Shown here in pieces: positions 52,594 through 62,859 of a DNA stretch of 64,000 nt; the first letter of the stretch is position 1; each line of letters starts with the position of its first letter. Source of the stretch: Bin87 sp965243255 (GTDB lineage Bacteria > Chloroflexota > Dehalococcoidia > Lucifugimonadales > UBA3495); assembly GCA_965243255.1 (NCBI GenBank), contig CBDEUH010000004.1, positions 3,009,622-3,073,621 of the forward strand, in the 5' to 3' direction. The notes beneath the pieces are model-generated. The model made no database searches, was not told the DNA's origin, and worked only from the letters and a program-made list of their open reading frames with translations. The translations under genes and the position numbers were made by a program.

Positions 52594-53922
52594 ATGAACG
52601 CTGACTTACTGGCAACCCAACCTCACGAGTTCCGCTCCCGTCGCCGTCGCTTGATGGATTCCCTGACGGGCGGGGCCATCGTCATTACCGCTGGGCACGA
52701 CTCTCCCCGCAACAACGACGTCGATCACCAGTACCGGCAGCAATCCTCCTTTTGGTATCTGACTGGCTTTGACGAACCCGACGCTGTAGCCGTATTGCGC
52801 CCCGGTTCCGATACGCCCTACACGCTGTTCGTCCGTCCCTACGATCCCACCTTTGAGATTTGGGTCGGCCGGCGTGCCGGGGTTCAGGGTGCTGTTGGCG
52901 CCTTGGAAGCCAACGCGGCCTACCCATTGGAAGAGTTAGACGCCCAACTGCCTGAGTTGCTGGCCGATTACGAAACCATCTACTACGCCCTGGGCAGCGA
53001 CGACCGTGTTGACGGCATCATCTCCGGACTGGTCAAGCGGCGCCGCAGCCTGGCCCAGCGCGGTGCGAAAGCCGTCCGCCGCATTGAAGACCCCACGTCT
53101 CAGGTTGACCTGATGCGTCAGGTGAAGACCGACGATGAGATTGCCCTGCTCCAGCGCGCCATCGACATCACCGCCCACGGATTCGACGCCGCCATGCGCA
53201 CTGCCGCCCCCGGCGTCCACGAGTACGAAGTTCAGGCGGCCCTGGAACAACCCTTCCGGCGCCTCGGTTCTCCCCGCAACGGCTATCCCTCCATCGTCGC
53301 CGGGGGCGCCAACGCCTGCGTCCTCCACTACATCCGTAACGATGAAATCCTCGGTCCCAATGACTTGCTGCTCATTGACGCCGGCGCCGAATACGGCTAC
53401 TACACCGCCGACGTTACCCGCACCTGGCCGGTTTCCGGCAAGTTCACGCCACCTCAGCGGGAGATTTACGACGTCGTTCTGGATGCCCAAAAGCAGACCA
53501 TCGCCGCCGTCAAGCCCGGCGTTGGCTTTGACGATGTGCACCGGGTCGCCACCCGCGCCCTGATTCGCGGCCTGCTTGACTTGGGCATCATGGAAGGCGA
53601 AGTTGAGCAGATTCTCAGCGATGCCGCCTATCGCGATTACTATATGCACGGCACTTCCCACTGGCTTGGCCTCGACGTGCATGACTGCGGACCCTATCGG
53701 GACGACAAAGGGCAAATCCGGCTGCGCCCGGGGATGGTGCTCACCATAGAGCCGGGTCTCTATTTTGGTCCCCAGGCCAAAGACACCCCGGACCCCTATC
53801 GCGGCATCGGTATCCGCATCGAAGACGACGTCCTAGTCACTGAAGACGGCTGCCGCGTCCTTTCTGAAGCCATCCCCAAAGAACCCGGCGAACTGGAAGC
53901 CATCGTTTCCGAATCCCGCTGA
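52594..53922 (+). CDS. M24 family Xaa-Pro aminopeptidase
   Basis: A 442-residue PepP-type aminopeptidase that removes N-terminal residues before Pro. The C-terminal pita-bread domain has all five metal ligands: LLIDAGAEY, TADVTRTWP, HGTSHWLGLDVHD, LTIEPGLYF and IRIEDDVLV. The N-terminal domain is complete (SFWYLTGFDEPDAVAVL). The frame starts at a GTG at 52576, but the ATG at 52594 begins the aligned region. It ends at a strong terminator. Confidence 0.92.
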   Translation: MNADLLATQPHEFRSRRRRLMDSLTGGAIVITAGHDSPRNNDVDHQYRQQSSFWYLTGFDEPDAVAVLRPGSDTPYTLFVRPYDPTFEIWVGRRAGVQGAVGALEANAAYPLEELDAQLPELLADYETIYYALGSDDRVDGIISGLVKRRRSLAQRGAKAVRRIEDPTSQVDLMRQVKTDDEIALLQRAIDITAHGFDAAMRTAAPGVHEYEVQAALEQPFRRLGSPRNGYPSIVAGGANACVLHYIRNDEILGPNDLLLIDAGAEYGYYTADVTRTWPVSGKFTPPQREIYDVVLDAQKQTIAAVKPGVGFDDVHRVATRALIRGLLDLGIMEGEVEQILSDAAYRDYYMHGTSHWLGLDVHDCGPYRDDKGQIRLRPGMVLTIEPGLYFGPQAKDTPDPYRGIGIRIEDDVLVTEDGCRVLSEAIPKEPGELEAIVSESR

Positions 53923-53967
53923 TTCATGCCCAGTTCGATTCCACATAAACCCCAATGGGATTACGCA

Positions 53968-53996
53968 GCGAAGCATTAACGCTTCGCTCTTTTTTG
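53968..53996 (+). terminator. Rho-independent terminator after the aminopeptidase gene
   Basis: GCGAAGC-ATTAAC-GCTTCGC followed by TCTTTTTT. A 7-base perfect stem with a U run; it separates the aminopeptidase gene from pstS. Confidence 0.85.
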
Positions 53997-54026
53997 CCCG
54001 TCCAACCAACGATCCGAGGAGGATCG

Positions 54027-55154
<1,128 letters not shown>

Positions 55155-55232
55155 CCCACGGGTACATCCGGCCAAACGTAGGGGCGAATCATCATTTGCC
55201 CCTGCCTCGTTGACGACCTGTGCCCTTCGCGG

Positions 55233-56690
55233 TCAATCACGCTCCAGGAACTCCCGCACCTGCTCCATCAGGGGCTCCCGGTCGTAGATGCTCAGCAGCA
55301 GCGCCGCGTTTCGCATCCAGTCCCCCTGGAAGTAACGCTCGTACAGCACCTGCCGTCCGCCGAACGAACTGCACGCCGCATCCCACGCCAACCGAAAGAG
55401 GCGTACCCGTTCCCGTGCCGTCGCGGTGTCGGTATCCAGGTACGTATCCAGCACCTCGCCCAGGGGCCCTTCAAAATCCCCTTGCGACGGGAGCGCCATC
55501 AGGCTGCTCGAACCCAGCAACTGGATTATCTCCGCCATCCGGGGATACATCTTGATGAACAGGTTGCGCGCCACGTTCAGCGGTATCCGGTCGGGCAGCA
55601 TCACCCCCCACTCGTCGATGGCAGCGTTGACCTCCGATTGCGTCAGCAGTGCCTTGGTGATTTCCAGGTTCTCCACCAACTCCGCCAGCAGTCCCTGCAC
55701 CTGCGGAATGTCGCCGCTGCCCAGGGTCTTCACCATCAGGCTGGCGATCCCCGCCACGAACTCGCACTTGGCGACATTCTTGGCAACCACCTGGTGCCCG
55801 GTGTGCACATATTGCCCGGTAGCGTTGGACATATTGTTGCACTTGTGCCGGTCCCCGTACATGAACACCCGCTCCCAGGGCACCAGCACGTCGTCGAAAT
55901 AGACGATGGCGTCCATCTCCTCAAAACGGGAGCCCAGAGGATGGTCAAAGTGCGACCTGCCCAGGTCAAAGCTCTCCCGGCAAATGAATTTCAGCCCCTC
56001 GATACCGCAAGGTACGGCAAACGCGAAAGCGTACTTGTGGGCGTCCTCATCTCGAGCCAGCAGCGACGACCGGGTCGGATAGACCATGATCTCATCCGAT
56101 AGCGGCCCCAGTGTCGCCAGCACTCGAGGCCCGCGAATCACCAGCCCGGCATCGGTTTCCTTGACCACGTGCAGGGCGACGTCCGTGGTGTAGTCCATCG
56201 ACGTGGCCGACGGCGCCCGGTTACGCTGTAAATTCACCAGCGTATGCGTCATGCAGACGTCGTTTTCTCGCACGTATTCGTAGTAGTCAATGACGTTCTG
56301 CTTGAACTCCGGCCGGTTCTCTCCAAAGAAATCGCCAGCGGCCGCCATGGCCATGATGGTTACGTTGAGGAAGTCCGGCGTGCGGCCCATCATCCCGTAA
56401 CTGGCGTGCGCCCACTGCGACATCATCCCTCGCCGGCGGGCCAGGTCGTCCGACGATTTGGGGATGATGAACGACAGCCCCACCGGGTCTCCGGTGCTAG
56501 GCGAGGCATACGTCATCTCGCAACCCGTCTCCTCGCCGTGTTGCATGTCGTACAACGCGGCGATGGAACGGGCCCCGTTGGCCAGACCCGGAAACTCGGT
56601 AACATCGTCGATGCGCCTGCCGTCCAGCCAGATTTCCCGCTGCTGTTCTTTCATTCCGGCCAGGTATTCAGCCCCGGTTCTAGCGGGCAT
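55233..56690 (-). CDS. 4-hydroxyphenylacetate 3-hydroxylase family flavin monooxygenase (HpaB-like)
   Basis: A 485-residue FADH2-dependent hydroxylase-family protein with the acyl-CoA dehydrogenase fold. Visible: MTYASPSTGDPVGLSF, DVCMTHTLVNLQRNRAPS, VVKETDAGLVIRGPRV, and DDVLVPWERVFMYGD. In HpaB it ortho-hydroxylates phenols with a reductase partner, HpaC, which is not present here. The ATG at 56690 is preferred over TTG two codons earlier because AAGGAGA then has normal spacing. It is followed upstream in the same direction by an esterase-like gene. Confidence 0.87.
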   Translation of the reverse strand: MPARTGAEYLAGMKEQQREIWLDGRRIDDVTEFPGLANGARSIAALYDMQHGEETGCEMTYASPSTGDPVGLSFIIPKSSDDLARRRGMMSQWAHASYGMMGRTPDFLNVTIMAMAAAGDFFGENRPEFKQNVIDYYEYVRENDVCMTHTLVNLQRNRAPSATSMDYTTDVALHVVKETDAGLVIRGPRVLATLGPLSDEIMVYPTRSSLLARDEDAHKYAFAFAVPCGIEGLKFICRESFDLGRSHFDHPLGSRFEEMDAIVYFDDVLVPWERVFMYGDRHKCNNMSNATGQYVHTGHQVVAKNVAKCEFVAGIASLMVKTLGSGDIPQVQGLLAELVENLEITKALLTQSEVNAAIDEWGVMLPDRIPLNVARNLFIKMYPRMAEIIQLLGSSSLMALPSQGDFEGPLGEVLDTYLDTDTATARERVRLFRLAWDAACSSFGGRQVLYERYFQGDWMRNAALLLSIYDREPLMEQVREFLERD

Positions 56691-56723
56691 GGTCAAGTCT
56701 CCTTATCTCAGGCGCCCCGATGT

Positions 56724-57608
56724 TCAGCCCCCCAAATACCGTTTCAGCCAGTTCATCGCGTGGACGTTGAAGTCCGCGCAGGGGCTGTGCGTCAGGTCGG
56801 GGTACACCAGCAGCGACTTTTGCGCCTTGATGCGGTCGAACACCGGCATAACGGTCTCGTAAGGGCAGGTGTAATCGGCCATGCCGATGTTGACCAGTGT
56901 CGGGCAGGTAATGGCGTCGGCCAGCGTCAGCGTGTCGAAGTACCGCAGAGTGTCAAGCATAGCCTGGCGCTGCTCCGGATGTTCCTGGACGTGATTCCGC
57001 AGTTCGATATACGGGCGCGTGTCAATGTCGATGGCCAGCGGGTAGTTGCACAGAAACGGTTCTTCCGCCACCGCGGCGGCAAGCCGATGGTCCAGCGCCG
57101 CCGTCGCCAGCGTGAAACCACCGCCCTGGCTCCGGCTCCACATCCCGATGCGGTTGCCGTCCACCTCGTCCCGCTCAACCAGAAAATCCATCCCCCGAAC
57201 GCAGTCCATGTACGCGGCCCGATAGTAGTACAAGTCCTTGTCGGTAACGTTATGGGTCAGCTTGGTCGCCCCCGCCGGCAAGTCCCCCTCGGCGATGCTC
57301 TCGCCTTGCGCCCACGGAAACAGGGTCAGTACCGCGAACCCGTGCATTACAACGTGATAAGGAATCTCTTTGGCCCCGCCGTAGCCGGGCACCGCCAGCA
57401 TCGCCGGAAACTTCCCAGAGAACGGTGCGTGGCGGGGCACGGTGTAAAACCCACGCAGCCGCTGGCCGCCGAAGCTGTTCAGCGCAACGCTCCACGTCTC
57501 GTACTCCCGTCCGCTGCGTTCCGGGCACTCCATCAGCGCAGCGTCAACGGGCGTTTCGTTCAAGATTGAGCGGGTGGCATTCCAAAAGTCGCTGACTGCC
57601 TGGTCCAT
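56724..57608 (-). CDS. Alpha/beta hydrolase of the acetyl xylan esterase (AXE1) type
   Basis: A 294-residue serine esterase. The nucleophile elbow is GMWSRSQGGGFTLATAAL (Ser in SRSQGG), the Asp/His region is PDLTHSPCADFNVHAMNW, and the AXE1 core VDGNRIGMWS is present. It may deacetylate or hydrolyse an ester linked to the phenolic compound oxidised by the HpaB-like protein. It lies 33 bases before that gene on the same strand. Confidence 0.85.
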   Translation of the reverse strand: MDQAVSDFWNATRSILNETPVDAALMECPERSGREYETWSVALNSFGGQRLRGFYTVPRHAPFSGKFPAMLAVPGYGGAKEIPYHVVMHGFAVLTLFPWAQGESIAEGDLPAGATKLTHNVTDKDLYYYRAAYMDCVRGMDFLVERDEVDGNRIGMWSRSQGGGFTLATAALDHRLAAAVAEEPFLCNYPLAIDIDTRPYIELRNHVQEHPEQRQAMLDTLRYFDTLTLADAITCPTLVNIGMADYTCPYETVMPVFDRIKAQKSLLVYPDLTHSPCADFNVHAMNWLKRYLGG

Positions 57609-57685
57609 CTCCGACCTCCCATGACTTCAGTCCGTGAAGTCGTCGTTGATTTCCGTCTTCATTCCGGCATGGGGCCGGGTTGCAG

Positions 57686-58894
57686 CTAAATAGTATCACG
57701 GCCGCCGCCCTCATCAGCGACAGCGCCATCCATAAACTCGTAGCCGTACTTCGACACCAGGAACGGCACGTATTCGTTCACCAGATTAATCATCTGCGGG
57801 CTGATGTGCGCCGGGTTCTTCTGAAAACCGGCTATGGACGCTACGTACTCCGCCAACTGCGGCTCAAAGTCATCGTATCCTTTCAGCCCCAATGCCTCGT
57901 AAATCAGACGGATCTGGCCCATTTTGTCCTGCTCAAGTTCTTCGTATCGTATCTCCACCAACCGCCCCGACGGAATCAACTCCCGCTGCTCCAGGTACGC
58001 GTCCGCCATGCGCCGGTAGATTTTCACCTGCCGGACCAGCAACTCGTCAAAATCCACGGTCTGCAACGCATGCCAGCCGTTCATCAACCGCAGCAGGTGC
58101 ACGTATGAGCGAAGCGTATCGTAGGGATTCCTTTGCAGGTACACGAACCGGGCTTCCGGGAACAGTTCCAGCAACGCCGCAATCCGGCTGGTGTTGGAAG
58201 GCGATTTCAAAACCAGCGGCTTTCCATCCATGTATAAACTGGCCGTCTTGAGCAACTTGACATATTCCAACTGCCAGCGCTCCCGGTCCCGGCGGCTCAA
58301 TCCGTCTCCGGGGAAAAGGTATTCCAGCGTATCATCAGCCGTGCGCGGGAAATTCAGCGACACGTACGGGCTGAGCCCACAGGAGCACATCAGCGCGATT
58401 TCCTCCTCCTGCGGCATCGCCAAATCCACCGGAATGTTATCCACCCCCCGGTCGGACGGCAGCTTGGACTCTATCATCCGGCGTACCCGCCCCTGGCCGG
58501 CCAGGAACACGTCGGGCAGCGCCGCCTGGTACGTGTTCACAAATCCCCACTGCGAGTCCATCGCCAGCAGGTTATGCAGCAGCGTGGTGCCGGAACGCCA
58601 GAACCCCAGCAGGAATATCGGCTCCGGGTCTATTTCGGCTTCCCTGATGCGCCCACCATAAGCCACTCTCTGCCACACTCGCAGCGGCGCGAATACGGCG
58701 TCGGCGGCCAGTATGCCCAGATAGCGGGGTATAAATCGCCGGTCAACGCCATAGCGCAGCCCCAGCTGTAAGGCCAGCCCCAGCCGCCCGGTGGCCAGAA
58801 AGCTATTGAACCCGGTGCTGAATCCGGGCTTCTCGCTCGCCCTCTCCGCCGGGTTATAGCTCCGGCTGCCGGCCTGTGCCCTGCTCGTGGTCAT
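57686..58894 (-). CDS. Sulfotransferase family protein
   Basis: A 402-residue PAPS-type sulfotransferase. The 5'-phosphosulfate loop is PIFLLGFWRSGTTLLHNLLA, and the 3'-phosphate region is LVLKSPSNTSR and RFVYLQRNPYDTLRS. The length matches the group found in marine and sponge-associated bacteria. It probably sulfates an alcohol or phenol. A TATAAT on the minus strand (58935-58930) is its promoter. Confidence 0.9.
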   Translation of the reverse strand: MTTSRAQAGSRSYNPAERASEKPGFSTGFNSFLATGRLGLALQLGLRYGVDRRFIPRYLGILAADAVFAPLRVWQRVAYGGRIREAEIDPEPIFLLGFWRSGTTLLHNLLAMDSQWGFVNTYQAALPDVFLAGQGRVRRMIESKLPSDRGVDNIPVDLAMPQEEEIALMCSCGLSPYVSLNFPRTADDTLEYLFPGDGLSRRDRERWQLEYVKLLKTASLYMDGKPLVLKSPSNTSRIAALLELFPEARFVYLQRNPYDTLRSYVHLLRLMNGWHALQTVDFDELLVRQVKIYRRMADAYLEQRELIPSGRLVEIRYEELEQDKMGQIRLIYEALGLKGYDDFEPQLAEYVASIAGFQKNPAHISPQMINLVNEYVPFLVSKYGYEFMDGAVADEGGGRDTI

Positions 58895-58929
58895 CTCGAT
58901 GCTTCATCCAGGCTTAAAAATTGCTCCGC

Positions 58930-58935
58930 ATTATA
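58930..58935 (-). promoter_or_regulatory. -10 box of the sulfotransferase gene
   Basis: TATAAT on the minus strand, 36 bases before the ATG at 58894. Confidence 0.45.
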
Positions 58936-59070
58936 ACGCACCCCATCGTCAGGGTTCCCCACGCTGTCAACCCGGTCAATCCCGTCCCCCAATTGCAAGC
59001 GCCCCTGTGTTACCTCGGTGTAAAATCCCCCCGGCGCGGTCCCGTCCGCCGCCGCTAAGAGAGGTTTTCA

Positions 59071-60372
59071 TTGGCAGTTCCCGCTGGGCGACCGCCCTCG
59101 CCCATGATGGAGGTTCTCCGGAACCCCCTTTTCCGCGCTATCTGGTACGTCGTCAATGTGGTCGAGGTAACCCGCTGGATGGAATTGCTGGTCACCAGCG
59201 TTCTGGTCTATTCCCTCACCGATTCCTCCCTGATGCTCGGTCTGGTGCTGGCCTTCGAGAACATCCCCCGGCCCTTTTTCTCTCCTTTCACCGGCATCAT
59301 CGCCGACCGCTTCGACCGTAAGAAGATTTGGGTCAGTGCCCTGGCCATCAAGTGGGCCGCCGGAATCGCCATCTTTTTGCTGCTGGCTTTCGGTTACATC
59401 GCCGCGTGGCACGTTTTCTTCTCCATGTTCCTGCAGGGGGTCAGCCGCGCCTTGGAAGACCCGGCCCGGCGCACCGCCGTGTACGACATTGTCGGCGAGC
59501 GGCGCGTGGTCAACGCCCTGTCCATCGACTCCGTCAGCATGACTATGGGCCGGATGCTCGGCCCCTTTGCCGGCGGATTCCTGGTCGAACACGTCGGCTA
59601 CTACTGGCCCCACTACGCCGGCTACGTCTGGGCCTATGCCGCCGTGGTGTCCCTCCATTCCGTGGCGATGTTGTTGGCCCTGCGGGTTCGGATTCCCCGG
59701 CCGGAGCGAGAATGGCGCGCCGAGCCAATTTGGAACAGCCTGGGCGATGTGGTGCGCGAAGCCTTCAATCACCGGCAACTGATCGGCATGTTGTTCATTA
59801 CCATAATGATCAACGGCATGGCCTTCCCGGCCCGTCAATTCGTGCCTGCCATCGGACGCGACTACCTCAAGGTCGGCGAAACCCTCGTGGGAGTCCTGGC
59901 TGCGTCTGAGGCCCTGGGCCAACTGGTCATGGCCGGCATTCTGGCTACAATTGGAACCATCCGCTACCACGGACGGTACTTCGCCGCCGGCGCTTTCACC
60001 GTCATGGTGACTTCGACCATATTCGCCTGGATTCCCTGGTATCCCGCGACGTTCGCAATACTCGTCATCAGCGGCATCGGCCTGTCCTGTTTTGGTACCA
60101 TGCAGAGCACTATCACTATGCGCTCGTCCCCACCGGAAATGCGCGGGCGCATGGTCGGCCTGATGAGCCTCTGCATCGGTATCGGCACCCCGCCCGGTGT
60201 ATTCTTTATGGGCCTGCTCGGCGACGCCATCGGCATCCGGTGGTCCATTACGCTCAACGCGCTAGCTTGCATCGCTGTCTCGTTGCCGACCCTGTTCCTG
60301 ACTCCGTTGATTACCCGGCCGTCGCCTCGCGCTCCCAGCGCCCCCACCACGGCCCGCGCCCGCACATCCTAA
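59071..60372 (+). CDS. MFS transporter
   Basis: A 433-residue major facilitator with about 10-12 helices. The loop 2-3 signature reads GIIADRFDRKKIWV, and the second half has TMQSTITMRSSPPEMRGRMVGL, the pattern of the enterobactin exporter-like MFS group. The start is TTG at 59071 with AGAGAGG 6-7 bases before it; the ATG at 59104 is an alternative and would drop 11 residues. Substrate unknown; it is divergent from the sulfotransferase gene. Confidence 0.88.
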   Translation: MAVPAGRPPSPMMEVLRNPLFRAIWYVVNVVEVTRWMELLVTSVLVYSLTDSSLMLGLVLAFENIPRPFFSPFTGIIADRFDRKKIWVSALAIKWAAGIAIFLLLAFGYIAAWHVFFSMFLQGVSRALEDPARRTAVYDIVGERRVVNALSIDSVSMTMGRMLGPFAGGFLVEHVGYYWPHYAGYVWAYAAVVSLHSVAMLLALRVRIPRPEREWRAEPIWNSLGDVVREAFNHRQLIGMLFITIMINGMAFPARQFVPAIGRDYLKVGETLVGVLAASEALGQLVMAGILATIGTIRYHGRYFAAGAFTVMVTSTIFAWIPWYPATFAILVISGIGLSCFGTMQSTITMRSSPPEMRGRMVGLMSLCIGIGTPPGVFFMGLLGDAIGIRWSITLNALACIAVSLPTLFLTPLITRPSPRAPSAPTTARARTS

Positions 60373-60427
60373 AGAACGCCTCACCTCGGCACTCAGAGCC
60401 TGCCCAATACCCACCCGTCGGAGGCTG

Positions 60428-60436
60428 TGCTAAAAT
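60428..60436 (+). promoter_or_regulatory. Extended -10 promoter of nth
   Basis: TGCTAAAAT, 30 bases before the ATG of nth. Confidence 0.5.
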
Positions 60437-60465
60437 CCCCGTGTTGCAAAGAGGTTATTCGCCAA

Positions 60466-61323
60466 ATGCCTCCCAAATCCGCCGCCAAAACCCGCCGTCC
60501 GCGCCGCTCCAAGAAGCCCGGCGTCGCAATTCCCGACGCCATTCGGCTGCTCACCGACGAGTACGGCCCGTTCGAGAATGAGCCTCGGCTGGACCCGGCC
60601 CACGAACTCACCTTCACCATCCTGTCCCAGCACACCTCCGACCGCAACTCCGAGCGCGCCTTCCGTACCCTGATGCACCGCTTCGGCGACCTCTACGCCG
60701 TGGCCAACGCCGACGTGGACGACATTGAGCAGGCTATCGCTAGCGGCGGATTGGCCAAGATCAAAGCCCCCCGCATCAAGACCGTCCTCAACCGTATCCT
60801 GGAACTCAACGACGGTTCCCTCGACCTGTCATTCCTGGGTGAAATGCCCATGAACGACGCCCGTGCCTGGCTCCGGCAACTCCCCGGCATCGGCCCCAAG
60901 TCGGCCGGCATCATCCTCAGTTTCTCTCTGGGTATGCCCGCCATGGCCGTGGACACCCACATCTACCGGGTCAGCCAGCGCCTGGGGTACATCGGCCCCA
61001 AAGTCAACGCCGACAAGGCCCACGAAATTCTGGAGGCCGCCATGCCTCCCGAAGACGTGTACCCCTTTCATGCCGCGTTGATTACCCACGGGCGCCAGGT
61101 TTGCAAGGCTCAGCGACCCCTGTGCGGCGCGTGCGTCGTTAGCTACGGCTGCCCCTCCCGCGACGAAAAGGCGATGCAGCAGGCGGCCACCGGCGACGCC
61201 ACCGACAACATCTCAGCCGATACCGACCGGCCCGACGGCCAAGCTCCCGGACGTAGGCGACGACGTGGCACCACAGCCACTCCCGTCCCCCACACTCAGG
61301 TCGTGAAGGAGCTTCAACCGTGA
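60466..61323 (+). CDS. nth: Endonuclease III-type DNA glycosylase
   Basis: A 285-residue HhH-GPD glycosylase/AP lyase with a 4Fe-4S cluster. The HhH motif with catalytic Lys is LPGIGPKSAGIILSFSLG, the catalytic Asp is in VDTHIYRVSQ, and the cluster ligands fit Cx6Cx2Cx5C (CKAQRPLCGACVVSYGC). A basic tail follows the cluster (about 45 residues, Arg-rich). The N-terminal 25 residues are basic. Its stop overlaps argC by GTGA. Confidence 0.92.
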   Translation: MPPKSAAKTRRPRRSKKPGVAIPDAIRLLTDEYGPFENEPRLDPAHELTFTILSQHTSDRNSERAFRTLMHRFGDLYAVANADVDDIEQAIASGGLAKIKAPRIKTVLNRILELNDGSLDLSFLGEMPMNDARAWLRQLPGIGPKSAGIILSFSLGMPAMAVDTHIYRVSQRLGYIGPKVNADKAHEILEAAMPPEDVYPFHAALITHGRQVCKAQRPLCGACVVSYGCPSRDEKAMQQAATGDATDNISADTDRPDGQAPGRRRRRGTTATPVPHTQVVKELQP

Positions 61324-62363
61324 AAGCCGGAAACCTCAAAGTTGGCATCATCAACGTAACCGGATACGCCGGGTGCGAGTTGGTTCGCATCCTGCGCCAC
61401 CATCCCGAAGTGGAGATCGCGTCCGTAACCGGACGCAGCGCCGCGGGGCAACCCCTGGGCCAGGTGTTCCCCCACCTGGACAACATGGAGCTGGACATCA
61501 CCGCCGACCTTGGCGAAGAGCTGGATCTGGTCTTCTCCGCGCTGCCCCACAAGGCCAGCGCCGAAGCCTGCATCCCCCTGCTCGAGCAGGGCGTCAAGGT
61601 GGTGGACATCTCCGCCGATTTCCGCCTCAAGCAAGCCGACGTCTATTCCCAATGGTACGGCGTGGAACACCCCGACCCTACCTATCTGGAAGAGGCCGTG
61701 TACGGCCTCACCGAGCTGAACCGCGCAGCCGTCACTGACGCCCGCCTGGTCGCCAACCCCGGCTGCTACCCCAGCAGCGCCATCCTGGCCCTGGCCCCGG
61801 CCATCAAGCACGGCCTCATCGGCAGCGACGTTATCGTGGACAGCAAGTCCGGCGTATCCGGCGCCGGCCGCACCCTCAGCATGACCACCCACTTCTCCGA
61901 GGTCAACGAGAACGTGATGGCCTACTCCCTGGGCGGCCATCGCCACCTGCCCGAAATCAGCCAGGAGCTGGATTCCATCGCCGATGCCCCCGTGAATTTG
62001 ACCTTCCTTACGCACCTCATCCCCATGACCCGCGGCATCCTCAGTTCCTGCTATGCCCCGCTGCGTCCCGATATCGCCCACGACTCGGATGCCAACGACT
62101 GCATCCGCCAAATCTATCGGGACTTCTATGCTGACGACGCTTTCGTGCAGGTTACCGACGCCCCACCGCAAACCAAGCAGACCCTCGGCAACAACCACTG
62201 CCTGATTCACCCCGTCGTTGACCCGCGCACCGGCCGTCTCATCGTCATCAGCTGCCTGGATAACCTGGTGAAAGGCGCCGCCGGCCAGGCTGTGCAGAAC
62301 ATGAACCTGATGTGCGGCTTCCCCGAGGAAATGTCCCTGGAGGCCCTGGCCGTATATCCGTAG
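61320..62363 (+). CDS. argC: N-acetyl-gamma-glutamyl-phosphate reductase
   Basis: A 347-residue NADPH-dependent reductase of arginine synthesis. The cofactor loop is NVTGYAGCELVRIL, the catalytic Cys is in ANPGCYPSSAI, and the His is in LGGHRHLPEI. The start is GTG at 61320, overlapping nth by four bases; AAGGAGC lies nine bases before. No other arg gene is in the window. Confidence 0.94.
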   Translation: MKAGNLKVGIINVTGYAGCELVRILRHHPEVEIASVTGRSAAGQPLGQVFPHLDNMELDITADLGEELDLVFSALPHKASAEACIPLLEQGVKVVDISADFRLKQADVYSQWYGVEHPDPTYLEEAVYGLTELNRAAVTDARLVANPGCYPSSAILALAPAIKHGLIGSDVIVDSKSGVSGAGRTLSMTTHFSEVNENVMAYSLGGHRHLPEISQELDSIADAPVNLTFLTHLIPMTRGILSSCYAPLRPDIAHDSDANDCIRQIYRDFYADDAFVQVTDAPPQTKQTLGNNHCLIHPVVDPRTGRLIVISCLDNLVKGAAGQAVQNMNLMCGFPEEMSLEALAVYP

Positions 62364-62375
62364 CCGCCGCCCGTG

Positions 62376-62384
62376 TGATACAAT
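62376..62384 (+). promoter_or_regulatory. Extended -10 promoter of tRNA-Glu
   Basis: TGATACAAT, about 27 bases before the tRNA 5' end. Confidence 0.5.
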
Positions 62385-62410
62385 ACCCGGGCGTAAATTT
62401 AGACGCCTAT

Positions 62411-62489
62411 GCCCCGGTCGTCTAGCCTGGTCAAGGACGCCACCCTTTCAAGGTGGAGATCATGGGATCGAAGCCCATCCGGGGTACCA
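62411..62489 (+). tRNA. tRNA-Glu (UUC)
   Basis: 79 bases including encoded CCA. The acceptor stem is GCCCCGG/CCGGGGT (with G1-U72), D stem GTC/GAC, anticodon stem CCACC/GGTGG with loop CTTTCAA and anticodon UUC, variable AGATC, T stem ATGGG/CCCAT. The T loop is ATCGAAG: the usual T54 is A, while T55, C56 and A58 are kept. Confidence 0.9.
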
Positions 62490-62498
62490 GCAACCCAA

Positions 62499-62525
62499 AA
62501 GCCCTCCGCAAACGTGGAGGGCTTA
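62499..62525 (+). terminator. Terminator-like hairpin after tRNA-Glu
   Basis: AAGCCCTCCGC-AAAC-GTGGAGGGCTT forms an 11-pair stem with one G-U. It is preceded by AAAA; the U tract after it is short (TTAT). Confidence 0.65.
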
Positions 62526-62591
62526 TGCTATCCTGTCGCCGCCGACCTTCCGACGGCGGCCCACACCTTCTACCATCAGGAGCGAACCGAA

Positions 62592-62783
62592 ATGGCTGGA
62601 ACCAAAACCGAGCTTACCGTTGACGTCAACGCCGAGCATATCGGCCTCATCAACACTTCTAAAGAGAAGTACGACATTGCCGACGAAGGCAAGGTCGTCC
62701 GCATCATCATGGACTACCTCATTACCAACCCCGGCATTCACGATACCGTCTTCAAGGATGTCCGCTGCCTGCGTTGCGAGTAA
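62592..62783 (+). CDS. Small protein, possibly ribbon-helix-helix
   Basis: A 63-residue protein: one strand (KTELTVDVNAEH), a helical part with EGKVVRIIMDYLITNP and a C-terminal CLRCE. The order is compatible with a ribbon-helix-helix DNA-binding unit, but it is too short to be sure. The ATG at 62592 is chosen; the frame before it runs into the tRNA. It lies between tRNA-Glu and the family A repeat. Confidence 0.6.
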   Translation: MAGTKTELTVDVNAEHIGLINTSKEKYDIADEGKVVRIIMDYLITNPGIHDTVFKDVRCLRCE

Positions 62784-62805
62784 CAATCCCCACTCCCTCC
62801 CTCAC

Positions 62806-62834
62806 CGTCATTCCCGCGCAGGCGGGAATCCAGG
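62806..62834. repeat. REP-like palindrome, family A copy 5
   Basis: CGTCATTCCCGCGCAGGCGG with GAATCCAGG, the canonical family A form, lies between the small protein and the aroQ-like gene. Confidence 0.8.
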
Positions 62835-62859
62835 CGGGGAGGATTGCAGCAAAAGGTCG

